A stretch of DNA of 29,755 bases from JAUZPB01 sp037140715 (GTDB taxonomy: Bacteria; Bacteroidota; Ignavibacteria; Ignavibacteriales; SURF-24), in contig JBAXDX010000031.1 in NCBI GenBank assembly GCA_037140715.1, positions 1 to 29,755 of the forward strand. Reading direction: 5' to 3'. Position 1 is the stretch's first letter. Each line of letters opens with the position of its first letter. Positions 16,406 to 25,319 of the stretch are shown one piece after another. Below the pieces are notes generated by a model, which did not search any database, was not told where the DNA came from, and saw only the letters and a program-made list of their open reading frames with translations. The position numbers were made by a program, and so were the translations under genes.

Positions 16406-16984
16406 TTATCTGACGAATTCAATTTTCTCATATATTTCATTAACTGATAATAAATATTTAATTGATTCGATCTGAATATTATCTGTAAACCCGCTGAATT
16501 CTTTCAACAGCCATTCATTTTCGCGTAATTTCGTAAAATGCTCAATATGAATTTTATCCTGCGCAACAAGTATATAATCTATTAACTCAGGTATCAGTCT
16601 GTAGAATTCAAATTTCTGTCCCCTGTCATAATCCTTTGTTGGTTCAGATAATATCTCAATAATAATGACAGGATTTAGGACTGTATCCATGTGGCTTTTC
16701 TCTTCAAATTTCGGTTCCCCGCAGACGACAATAATATCCGGATAAGTATAAAACTCCGATTTCTCAGATTTAACTCTCAAATCAGAGTGAAATACGCTAC
16801 AAGGTTTATGTCTTAACTGATTATGCAACAATGCGGTTAAATTCGTGCTAATCCTATTATGTTTAACGCTTGCTCCGGTAGGCAAAAACATCTCTCCGTT
16901 ATAATATTCGCTCTTAAATTCGGCTTTGCGCTCTGTTTCCAGATATTCTTCAGGACTAATATATTTTTTCTTCTGAGTCTGCAT
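16406..16984 (-). CDS. Uma2-family PD-(D/E)XK nuclease-like protein (copy 2)
   Basis: This protein of about 192 residues is of the Uma2 (DUF820) family of restriction-endonuclease-fold proteins. It shares its start with the upstream copy (ISPEEYLETE, then KAEFKSEYYNGEMF). The catalytic acidic residues are in YPDIIVV and IIEILS. The ATG at 16984 is 4 bases after the preceding stop with an AAAGG ribosome site; a TTG at 17002 would give an extension not conserved in the paralogue. The family is abundant in some genomes and its biological role is not settled. It interrupts the glycosylation island and may be a passenger. Confidence 0.85.
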   Translation of the reverse strand: MQTQKKKYISPEEYLETERKAEFKSEYYNGEMFLPTGASVKHNRISTNLTALLHNQLRHKPCSVFHSDLRVKSEKSEFYTYPDIIVVCGEPKFEEKSHMDTVLNPVIIIEILSEPTKDYDRGQKFEFYRLIPELIDYILVAQDKIHIEHFTKLRENEWLLKEFSGFTDNIQIESIKYLLSVNEIYEKIEFVR

Positions 16985-16988
16985 CTGA

Positions 16989-17561
16989 CTAACCTTTAAC
17001 AATTTTTATCTTATTATAAATATCAGAAACGGGTAATTGGCAATCAATACTAACTAATTCGGCTGCCATATTCGCCTTATTATAAATTTTTAGTTTCCAT
17101 TCATTTTCTGACTGTTTGATAAACTGTTCGATAAGAAATTCTTCCTGATAGACAAGAATATATTCCTTTAATGACTTTATATTCCGGTAAAAGTAAAATT
17201 TAGCCCCTTTATCATATTTTTCGGTTGAAGGCGAAAGTATCTCAATAATCAATATTGGGTTTACCAAATTTTCATCCTTATTAAATTCCGGCTCGCCACA
17301 AGCAACTACAACATCAGGATATGTATAAAATGCGTTCTCATCAATAAATACCCGCATATCATTCTGATAAATCTCACAAGGTTTATCTTTTAATTGATTT
17401 CCAAGCGATAACCCGATATTGTGACAAATAATATTATGCCACCTGCCTGCACCTGCAAGAGCAAACATCTCGCCGTTATAATATTCGCTCTTGAATTCGG
17501 CTTTGCACTCTGTTTCCAGATATTCTTCGGGACTAATGTACTTCTTTTCTTGTGTCTGCAT
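16989..17561 (-). CDS. Uma2-family PD-(D/E)XK nuclease-like protein (copy 1)
   Basis: This 190-residue Uma2 (DUF820) protein and its neighbour form a tandem duplication. The acidic residues Asp83 (YPDVVV) and Glu107 (LIIEILSPST) are kept. The open frame extends 20 codons further upstream to 17621, but that extension runs through the arm of a dispersed hairpin repeat and is absent from the paralogue, so the ATG at 17561 is preferred. The stop is TAG. It sits between a glycosyltransferase fusion and a GT2 gene without obvious functional link to either. Confidence 0.85.
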   Translation of the reverse strand: MQTQEKKYISPEEYLETECKAEFKSEYYNGEMFALAGAGRWHNIICHNIGLSLGNQLKDKPCEIYQNDMRVFIDENAFYTYPDVVVACGEPEFNKDENLVNPILIIEILSPSTEKYDKGAKFYFYRNIKSLKEYILVYQEEFLIEQFIKQSENEWKLKIYNKANMAAELVSIDCQLPVSDIYNKIKIVKG

Positions 17562-17601
17562 GTTATTTCTCAGTATAAATTGTTTACTCATATTGTGCAA
17601 A

Positions 17602-17682
17602 ATGTCAGAACTATGATTCATTTCATGCTGACTGCATTATCATGTGAATCATAGTTCAAGATAAATTTCGCGTAATATGAGT
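17602..17682. repeat. dispersed hairpin repeat, copy B
   Basis: Perfect 13-bp arms GAACTATGATTCA (17608-17620) and TGAATCATAGTTC (17645-17657) flank a 24-base loop, followed by a conserved tail AGATAAATTT...ATGAGT. It matches 341-438 in the same orientation. It lies between the large glycosyltransferase fusion and the Uma2 pair and could act as a terminator, but has no adjacent T run. Confidence 0.8.
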
Positions 17683-17690
17683 GCTTAAAC

Positions 17691-20600
17691 CTAATCCAGG
17701 GAATTGTGATTAATGCTAAGTCCCAGAACCTGGTTTACCTTCTGCAGTCCGCCAACCGCAAATTGATTATCAGGATTATTCTTAACTCCCTTTTCAAACA
17801 TAATCTTCGCTTCGCTGTCTTTTCCATTAAGAAATAATATTTCTCCAAGTCCGGCATAGGCCTGAGATGACTGAGGATCAAATGAAAGAGCTTTTTCATA
17901 GCAGATTTTGGCTTTCTCAGCTTTATTAAGAGCAAGATAGTTAAAACCTTTTAAATTATTTATGATAACTATAAACTCATCTTTTTTGTAAGCCGAAACA
18001 ATTTCGTCCAGATTATCTTCCACAAACAGAAGTTTGGAAAGAGATGAATTATATTCCTTTTTCAGGAATAATTCATAAGCCTCATTAACCATATCAGGTA
18101 TTCCATCTTTTACTGAATCAGCCGGAATAAGAGAGTTGTGATTATCAGGAAATCCAAGCTCCTGATTTATTACTGCTAATTTAAAAGGAGCATCCTGATT
18201 TTTAGGGTCATATAATATTCCATATTCTATCATGGTTTTTGCTTCAGTTTTCAAATCAAGTCTGTAAAACAAATCACACAGGCCTATACACGCACCTGAA
18301 GATTCTGGATTTATCGATAATGCTTCTTCGAAAGCTTTCCTGGCATTATTCAAATCATTCAATTCCATATAGATAATTCCTTTCAGCACATTCAGGTCTG
18401 ACAGATCTACTTCATTGGATTTATGCTGTCCGTTCTCATAGTAAGTTTCAGCCTCATACAATTTTAATAAGGAATCTTTGAACCGCTTCGCTTCATACAG
18501 TTCATAAGCACTCAAAAATGATTTATTAAAATCTAAATTCTCATTTTTAACTATAGGCATATCACTACCTTTTTTAATTATTTGTTCTTCTATATTTATA
18601 TTTTCCCTTCGGACTGGCTGTAAAGACAAGATTTTAATTCTGGCTTGCAGTATTTCAGATGATTTGCTCCAATTAAAATTAGAATGAACATATTCCGAAG
18701 CAATTACTCCCATCGCCTTCATTTTTATTTTATTTTTAAATGCATAAAGCATTTTTCTTTCCAAATCCTGCTTGTCAGGTTCGAAAAGCCACATATTATC
18801 AACGAGTTCCATATCACCAACATTCTTATTCTCAAATCGAACGGACTTAGCTTCCACAAGTAAACTATTTTCCTCATTACAAAAATCTAGACAGGCACCG
18901 CCATTTGTTACAATCGCCGGAATACTGCAGGCCATAGCTTCCAATATCGGAAATCCAAAACCTTCTCCTCTATAAGGATGTACCAGAACATCAGAGGAAG
19001 TATAAAGCCCAATTAATTCATCTTCAGGCAATATTTTATCTATGTATTCAATTTCCGGAGCATTCTTATCTTTTTGAATTTCATTAATCTGGGACTTCAT
19101 ATTCTGCCCTTTATAAAACGAGTCCCCTCCCATATCTTTTATAACAAGACAAACATCGTCATTCGCAGTAAATGCGTTAGTATAAACATCAAGCAAAATA
19201 TCAATCCCCTTTCGGAAAATAGTTCCTCCGACAAAAAGGAATTTGAATGCCTTTTTTGTCTTAAGATGATACGGCTTAGCCTTTGGATTAAATTTATTAG
19301 GATCAGCCCCATTAGGAACAATAAAAACCCTTTCGGCAGGCACTCCGCTCTCTTCATAGATCTTTTTCACATAACTGCTCGGGACCCACATTTCGTCAAC
19401 TTGTGTTGAGAATACATCCGCCCATTGTTTTGGCAATGACCCAAATTCCCATGGCTGTATTATAACCCAATGTCCTCTTTCAGGTGCTGTCAAATTTGGT
19501 GGCCATTGATGCCGGACATGTATATCTACAGAACTCAATTTTTTATTTGTAACATTCCGCAATTTTTGTAGCGGACTGTTTTTGCCTGGTTTGAACTGAT
19601 CTTTCTCAAATGGAATTATTGAAACATTATAACCATCTTTTATCAGTCTCAGGCATTGCTCCCTGTTAATTAATGCCAGGGAATGATAAACGAATTGCGC
19701 CCCTTCCCATACTATAGATTGTTTTTGTATTTTAATATCCTCTTTCTTTCTGTCACTTTTTATAGCTTTAGCAACAAAGTTCAGGTTACAAAACCCTTTA
19801 TCCTGAGAAACATCAATTTCTTCATAAGATTTCAACTCAAGATTTGCTTTTTTCAGATGCCTCTGAATTGACTCTTTATCAAATCCGATATGATGGTAAT
19901 CCCCAGGGTTTGTCTGACCGCCAAAAATCATATAAGAAGCGGTATCGGCATCCCATTTACCATTGAGATATGCTTTAGCCTGAAGTTTTAACGATGGCGA
20001 TCTTATTATAATTTCAGCATTTGGCTTTAGAACACGCGCCCATTCCTGCAACACTATATCAACTTCTCTGAATGAGAAATGTTCCAGAACATCGCTGGCA
20101 AGTATGAAATCTACAGAGTTGTCAGAAAATTCTAATTTCCTGATATCCATAGCGATAACCCTCGTATCCTCGCTAAAAAGATCAATATTCAAAAACCGTT
20201 CTCTTACATCATTTCCACAGCCTAAATTCAGGGCTAACGGCGATGGTAACTTCGAAGGCAATTTACCGGCCGCAGTTCGATTGGAAAACCCATGCATCAT
20301 CTTTTCATCAAATCTTAGTTTATTCATTCCGGTTTTATTAACAGTCAGGCGGTCTTCAACCTTAGAATTTTTACTCCTATTCAAATCATTATTGTCCAAT
20401 TCATGCTCAATCAATGAAGAACTTATATCCACATTTCTCTTTAATGAATTTTTATACTCCCATCCGGCTTTAATCGAATCTATTATATTAGGTAAAGTTT
20501 CTTTGGGTCCGAGTAAATGTGAAAATTCCTCACTTATCTGATATCTTTCTTCCGGTGATAAATTAAATGCTTTCCGCAATGCACTGCGAACATTATCCAC

Positions 20601-21599
20601 ACGAAGCAATGATAGTAAAGTATCTTTATGATTAGGCATATACATAAGCATTTCCTGAGAAAAAGAGATTTTCTCAGAATTATCACAATCGATTCCAATA
20701 TAGCTATCTGCACCATAATTATATGAATTAGGAATTATTACCGCTCTCCTCCTAGCCCTGGCTTCTGCTACCGGAGATGTTGGAGCTGTGTCAGTAGAGA
20801 CATATACATTACAACTGTCTATTAAATTTATAAGCTCCGTTCTCTTCCCCAAATTATCATCAATTATTATTGACGCTTCAGAGCCAGTCTTTATTCTTAA
20901 TTCCTGAATAAGATTCAATAAATCCTGTTTGGGTTTACCTGGTATTGGATGCCAGGGCGGATAGTTTACTTTTAGATACAATTCTACATTTTCACCGCGC
21001 TTGAATTCTTCAAGATAAGCTTCTATTAAGGTATCCCATCTCCGGCGCGGTAAAAATAAGGAAATATTAAGAAAACAAAATGGCATATTATAAGTTGTTG
21101 GCTCAGGTTTAATAACCGGAATAAGCGAATTTTCAATCCATGGATGAGGCCACCATACGATTTTTATCTTTTCAGACAAAAAACCATTGGTTATCAATAC
21201 CTGGCGTTCATGTTCTGACATAACCCATACTTGATCAAATTCTCTGCACGCATCCAGCATATTTTTTGGGGGAGAGCTAACGTCTGCAATTACTGTAGTA
21301 GCTATTATTTTTAGATTTGGTTCTGGTAATTTAAATTGCAACCATGATTTATCGGCAACATGAGATACAATGTAAGTAATTGGCGGAATTATCGGAGTAT
21401 TTTCAAGCGATTTAATAAGCTCCAAATCAACATCATCGATTCCCTCCTCAATATTATTGACAGGAACAATTTTAATCTTCACACCAATTCTGTGCAGAGC
21501 TAAAACAGTTCCCCTGGCATCCATACCAAAACCGGTTCTATTATAAAAAGGTGCCAGCCAGATTATTGTCCCTTCCAGTTTTATAGTTTCATCACTCAT
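17691..21599 (-). CDS. GT4-methyltransferase-GT4-TPR fusion protein
   Basis: This 1302-residue protein combines four parts. Residues 1-380 are a GT-B glycosyltransferase whose usual acidic E-x7-E motif is degenerate (TSPVAEARARR, about 274-284). Residues about 430-610 are a class I SAM-dependent methyltransferase with motif I ALNLGCGN (456-463), a following acidic IDL, and a VLEHF motif (504-508). Residues about 628-990 are a second GT4 with RKGID (796-800) and a complete EGFGFPILEAM motif (879-889). Residues about 1020-1300 are TPR repeats (ARKAFEEALSINPES, KICYEKALSFDPQS). It could extend and methylate one glycan. A strong GGAAGAG ribosome site lies 4 bases before the ATG, 30 bases after a GT2 gene. 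Substrates are unknown. Confidence 0.9.
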   Translation of the reverse strand: MSDETIKLEGTIIWLAPFYNRTGFGMDARGTVLALHRIGVKIKIVPVNNIEEGIDDVDLELIKSLENTPIIPPITYIVSHVADKSWLQFKLPEPNLKIIATTVIADVSSPPKNMLDACREFDQVWVMSEHERQVLITNGFLSEKIKIVWWPHPWIENSLIPVIKPEPTTYNMPFCFLNISLFLPRRRWDTLIEAYLEEFKRGENVELYLKVNYPPWHPIPGKPKQDLLNLIQELRIKTGSEASIIIDDNLGKRTELINLIDSCNVYVSTDTAPTSPVAEARARRRAVIIPNSYNYGADSYIGIDCDNSEKISFSQEMLMYMPNHKDTLLSLLRVDNVRSALRKAFNLSPEERYQISEEFSHLLGPKETLPNIIDSIKAGWEYKNSLKRNVDISSSLIEHELDNNDLNRSKNSKVEDRLTVNKTGMNKLRFDEKMMHGFSNRTAAGKLPSKLPSPLALNLGCGNDVRERFLNIDLFSEDTRVIAMDIRKLEFSDNSVDFILASDVLEHFSFREVDIVLQEWARVLKPNAEIIIRSPSLKLQAKAYLNGKWDADTASYMIFGGQTNPGDYHHIGFDKESIQRHLKKANLELKSYEEIDVSQDKGFCNLNFVAKAIKSDRKKEDIKIQKQSIVWEGAQFVYHSLALINREQCLRLIKDGYNVSIIPFEKDQFKPGKNSPLQKLRNVTNKKLSSVDIHVRHQWPPNLTAPERGHWVIIQPWEFGSLPKQWADVFSTQVDEMWVPSSYVKKIYEESGVPAERVFIVPNGADPNKFNPKAKPYHLKTKKAFKFLFVGGTIFRKGIDILLDVYTNAFTANDDVCLVIKDMGGDSFYKGQNMKSQINEIQKDKNAPEIEYIDKILPEDELIGLYTSSDVLVHPYRGEGFGFPILEAMACSIPAIVTNGGACLDFCNEENSLLVEAKSVRFENKNVGDMELVDNMWLFEPDKQDLERKMLYAFKNKIKMKAMGVIASEYVHSNFNWSKSSEILQARIKILSLQPVRRENINIEEQIIKKGSDMPIVKNENLDFNKSFLSAYELYEAKRFKDSLLKLYEAETYYENGQHKSNEVDLSDLNVLKGIIYMELNDLNNARKAFEEALSINPESSGACIGLCDLFYRLDLKTEAKTMIEYGILYDPKNQDAPFKLAVINQELGFPDNHNSLIPADSVKDGIPDMVNEAYELFLKKEYNSSLSKLLFVEDNLDEIVSAYKKDEFIVIINNLKGFNYLALNKAEKAKICYEKALSFDPQSSQAYAGLGEILFLNGKDSEAKIMFEKGVKNNPDNQFAVGGLQKVNQVLGLSINHNSLD

Positions 21600-21629
21600 T
21601 TATCTCTTCCTTTAAATTATAATTAACTT

Positions 21630-23024
21630 TTAATTGCCCATATTTGCGGCAAGCTCTTTCCATGAAATAATCGGCAGAGTCGGATTTTGTTGAATATATG
21701 CTTTTAAAATCAGTTTAAGAGCGTCTTCCTGGTCATGCTCGCTACTTAGAATAATAGCGTTGCAATATTTTGATTTTTCAACTAAATCTTCAATTGGGTA
21801 AACAGGAATATCTAAAACATTTTTCCCAATACGCGCAGGGCTTGAGTCAAAGCACCCTATGACCTCAATACCTAACTGGCGGGCACTCTCTGCAATAAGA
21901 TAAGCGTTCATCATACTGCCAAAAATAGCTATTTTCTTCAGATTTTTCTGAGAATAAAATAAATTGACTCCATTTTGAATTCCAGACAGAAAATTTCTAA
22001 ATCCTCGCCGACCTCCTCCTGTTGCATAAGTTGCTGTTAGCTGAGTAAAAATATCGAGAGGTAAAGAAGGGGACAAATAAAAAAGATAAAGAGCAATCTC
22101 AAAAGGTAATATTGTATCAACCCCCCGTTTATCAGAAGAGACATTTAATTCCCAGCTCCTCTTTATACTGACAAGGTACTTTTTTAATTGACTTCTATTA
22201 TCACTTCTAAAACAAAAATCCTGGGTTTTATATCGAGCAAAAAAAGCTTGAATTAAAGACAAAAAAGGATGTAAGTCCTTATTTTTTTTATTTTTTTTTA
22301 AAAATAAACGAATTGCTTCGATCATTGGAAACCCTTGATCAACATTCCTTGATTCTTGCCCTTTATGCTGACGATAACGCAACAATGGATCAGCAATTAA
22401 TCCAATAGGTCCATAAAGATTTAGAGTAAAAAGCATCCAGATATCACCACTGGCAAGATAAGCAGGCGCCTTGGTACCTAAGCATTCCGAAACAGTCTTA
22501 ACGTAGATATCACGTTTATAAAGAGTTGATGGTGCTGGTAACCACAGTTTTTCCTCCAAATATTTTTTAATATACTCTGTTTTATTAAAAAACAAGTCTT
22601 CTTCAAGTTCATATAATCTTGGTTGAATCAAAGTAGCTGATTCATCCATAAGAGAAACATTATTTGACACAACCAAAATACCTGGATGTTTTTCAATAAA
22701 TGCAACATGCCGCTCGATCATAGTCGGTTCCATGATATCATCATCATGAGCAATAATAATATATTCACCTCGACTCATAATAGAAGCCCTAATATAACTT
22801 GTTGTGGGATTTCCACCAGGTGGTTGCCGAATATAGGTTAACCGGGGATCTTTGTAACTCATAATAAATTCAGAAGTATTATCGCAACTATGATTATCAA
22901 CTACTAACAGTTCAAAATCAGTAAATGTTTGCGCTAAAATTGCATCAAGGGATTCTTTTAAGTAACCACAAGCACACCGATTATAAGTAAGAAGAGCTAT
23001 GGTTATTTTATAACTATGTTTCAT
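21630..23024 (-). CDS. GT2 glycosyltransferase with C-terminal Rossmann-like domain
   Basis: This 464-residue protein begins with a GT-A domain: ITIALLTYNR, VVDNHSCDNTS, and a metal-binding AHDDDI motif (94-96). A helical middle follows. The last 100 residues (about 362-464) start with IAIFGSMMNAYLIAESARQL and continue IGCFDSSPARIGK and IPVYPIEDL, the pattern of the small nucleotide-binding Rossmann unit found in PglD-like enzymes and at the C-termini of sugar methyltransferases. The glycine-rich turn is degenerate. A similar unit ends the broken radical SAM gene nearby. Probably cotranscribed with the large fusion 30 bases downstream. Donor and acceptor are unknown. Confidence 0.88.
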   Translation of the reverse strand: MKHSYKITIALLTYNRCACGYLKESLDAILAQTFTDFELLVVDNHSCDNTSEFIMSYKDPRLTYIRQPPGGNPTTSYIRASIMSRGEYIIIAHDDDIMEPTMIERHVAFIEKHPGILVVSNNVSLMDESATLIQPRLYELEEDLFFNKTEYIKKYLEEKLWLPAPSTLYKRDIYVKTVSECLGTKAPAYLASGDIWMLFTLNLYGPIGLIADPLLRYRQHKGQESRNVDQGFPMIEAIRLFLKKNKKNKDLHPFLSLIQAFFARYKTQDFCFRSDNRSQLKKYLVSIKRSWELNVSSDKRGVDTILPFEIALYLFYLSPSLPLDIFTQLTATYATGGGRRGFRNFLSGIQNGVNLFYSQKNLKKIAIFGSMMNAYLIAESARQLGIEVIGCFDSSPARIGKNVLDIPVYPIEDLVEKSKYCNAIILSSEHDQEDALKLILKAYIQQNPTLPIISWKELAANMGN

Positions 23025-23281
23025 GAAATGATTCGCTTTTAATAGTTAATCTTTTGTCAAAACTATCATATCTGATTATACTAGGGATTTGTCAGGGGGA
23101 TACCAAAATTACAAGAGAATGTTGAGTTTATAGCCCATAATCGCATACAAAATTGTAAAATAACCTATTCTCAGACAGGCTCATAGCATAAAGATGATCT
23201 ATCTGGTAAAACGTACGTAAATCACATAATAGCCTTTTACATGTTTTTTGAAACTCATAAAAATACCTATTTTTATTCGGA

Positions 23282-24931
23282 CTAATCCAAAGGTTGAATA
23301 TTAAATTCAGCGGCATATTCTTGCCAGATTTTTGATTCTGTCATAATTTTATTGTACATATCCTTATAAATGAAGTAATTTTTATCTTCACCCAACTTAT
23401 TATAACATATTGCCGCAAAATAGTAAGCGAATGCATGGTCTTCTTTAACCTTTATAGTATTTTGAAATTCTTTTAGCGCTCTATTATAGTTGCCTAAACG
23501 CATTTCTGCATTTGCGACAAAATTGAGGTCCAAATTCAACGAATAAGCTGCCTTTTGGATATAATCTGATGAAAAATCTTCCGTTTCAATAACCGCTTTT
23601 TTAAAATCTCCATCAAGAAATCCCTCTTTTATATAGCCGTTTTCAAGACAGATATCAAACATTTCACTGCCAACCAATGGGACTGCAGCATAAATACGAA
23701 ACCAAGTGCCATAAATTGTTTTCAAAAATGCCCTGGCATCTTCAATATCCTGTTTAGTCTCTCCAGGCAAGCCAATAATGATATTTATATCAGTATCAAT
23801 ACCTAATTCACGGCAATCTTTCATTACTCTTTTTACGATACCATGATTTAGAGGTTTATGCATCACCTCCTTTAGCACCCTCTTACTGCCCGATTCAATC
23901 GCTAAAACTAAAAGATTTACTCCAACATTTTGAAGTGCCTCTAGCATGGTACGATCCAAAGCATAAAGAGTTAGCGAATTGGGGAAAAATGCTGTTAACT
24001 TTAATTCCTTAAGAGTATCAATAATTGCATAAACTCTTTCCTTTGAGGCCATAAAATGGTCATCTTGAAAGATAATGGTTTTCGTACCATATTTTGCACT
24101 TATTTTGGCGATATCTTCTTTAACGCGTTCCAAACTATAATAGCGGACGGTCCGTCCATGAATAGAATGAGCAGAACAAAAGACACAATGATAAGGACAT
24201 CCACGGGATGTCATTATTGTTATATGTGGTTTGGAACTATCTACACCAGGATAAGCTGCTATAGTCGGATTTAAACGATAATCATCCATATTTAACAGAT
24301 CGTAGTCATACATGGGAATTTCATCAAGAGCATTTATAAAATCAAATTGAAATGAAATATTGTCTAACACTTTTTCTTTTGTAATACATGTGCTCGAACT
24401 CTTCAGAAACTCGATTTTATTTTCCGCATTAACTAATCCGAGTAATGCTCTTTCACCTTCACCATATATAAGCGCATCAAAGCAATCGGTATCCTGAAAA
24501 ATCTGCTTATACATATTAGTTGGCACGCCGCCACCCGCAATGATGATAGCATGCGGAAATATTTCACGACAACATTTTACAATATCCATCATATTTTGAT
24601 ATGAAGTAGTAAACAATGTAGATAACCCAATTACTGATGGAGCATAATCTGCCCATTTCTGGATAGAAAGGTATAAATGGAAAAAATCATAAAAAGAGAT
24701 GAATTCGAATGCATCCAATTTATTAAGCACTGCATTAAAATCTATTAACTGTGTTTTTACATCACTATACGCTTTAACATAAGCGCTTAATGCCAAAACG
24801 CCTAATGGCATATCTGTTAAAACGCTTCCATATAGTCCATCCTTTTTGGAAATGGTTCTGACATTTTCCAGCGGGGATTTAAATTTTTCATAATCTATTG
24901 AAGGTGGCACAATAAACAAAATTTTTTCCAT
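23282..24931 (-). CDS. B12-binding-domain radical SAM protein with C-terminal TPR
   Basis: This 549-residue enzyme has an N-terminal cobalamin-binding-like Rossmann domain (about 1-165, with IIAGGGVPTN and YGEGE). It has a radical SAM core with the [4Fe-4S] cluster motif C245-x3-C249-x2-C252 in SRGCPYHCVFCS, plus the FQDDHF and ESGSKRVL elements usual for this class. The last 80 residues are TPR-like (LGNYNRALKEFQ). The family includes class B radical methylases and other modifiers of sugars and peptides. With glycosyltransferases and flagellins downstream, modification of a flagellin glycan or side chain is plausible but not shown. A GGAGT ribosome site precedes the ATG by 6 bases. Confidence 0.9.
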   Translation of the reverse strand: MEKILFIVPPSIDYEKFKSPLENVRTISKKDGLYGSVLTDMPLGVLALSAYVKAYSDVKTQLIDFNAVLNKLDAFEFISFYDFFHLYLSIQKWADYAPSVIGLSTLFTTSYQNMMDIVKCCREIFPHAIIIAGGGVPTNMYKQIFQDTDCFDALIYGEGERALLGLVNAENKIEFLKSSSTCITKEKVLDNISFQFDFINALDEIPMYDYDLLNMDDYRLNPTIAAYPGVDSSKPHITIMTSRGCPYHCVFCSAHSIHGRTVRYYSLERVKEDIAKISAKYGTKTIIFQDDHFMASKERVYAIIDTLKELKLTAFFPNSLTLYALDRTMLEALQNVGVNLLVLAIESGSKRVLKEVMHKPLNHGIVKRVMKDCRELGIDTDINIIIGLPGETKQDIEDARAFLKTIYGTWFRIYAAVPLVGSEMFDICLENGYIKEGFLDGDFKKAVIETEDFSSDYIQKAAYSLNLDLNFVANAEMRLGNYNRALKEFQNTIKVKEDHAFAYYFAAICYNKLGEDKNYFIYKDMYNKIMTESKIWQEYAAEFNIQPLD

Positions 24932-25319
24932 TATTTTACTCCGATTAATCCTGCAATTTTATTTTTTCAACTTTCGCAAATGATTATTGCACGCTTTGAA
25001 ATGACTCAGATTTTGGCAATTACAACTGTTTCTGTAAACGAGTTACATAAATGCCACAAATATAATTTATACTTCGGGCAAATGTATCAGTAAGAAATAT
25101 CAATTATATCGGATTTATATCCAGATAATCCCACATCCTTGTACAAAACTATGTTCTCCGGGAAAGGCACATCTTCCTTTCTGCTATTTTTTTTATCATG
25201 CAATCTGCCTTAGCAACTTTGGATTAAGAAGTGATTTTTTGATTAGCGATTCCTCCATTAATGAAATCCTTGACTGCATGAGCTTTTAGTATTTTCACTA
25301 ATTCTGCTGTATTTATGCT
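24932..25319. other. intergenic region, possible decayed coding sequence
   Basis: No intact gene is supported. On the minus strand the frame of the broken radical SAM gene continues past its TGA for about 38 protein-like codons (including AELVKILKAHAVKDF). A different frame ending at 25087 has about 40 codons including NIVLYKDVGLSGYKSDIIDI. Neither has a start or ribosome site. These may be fragments of a decayed downstream gene, or chance. Confidence 0.3.

Noticed and set aside
17562..17621. N-terminal extension of Uma2 copy 1
   Set aside because: It runs through an arm of the hairpin repeat and has no counterpart in the paralogue, whose homology begins at MQTQ.
23128..23316. 62-codon minus-strand frame after the intact radical SAM gene
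   Set aside because: It overlaps the end of that gene in another frame, has no ribosome site and resembles nothing.
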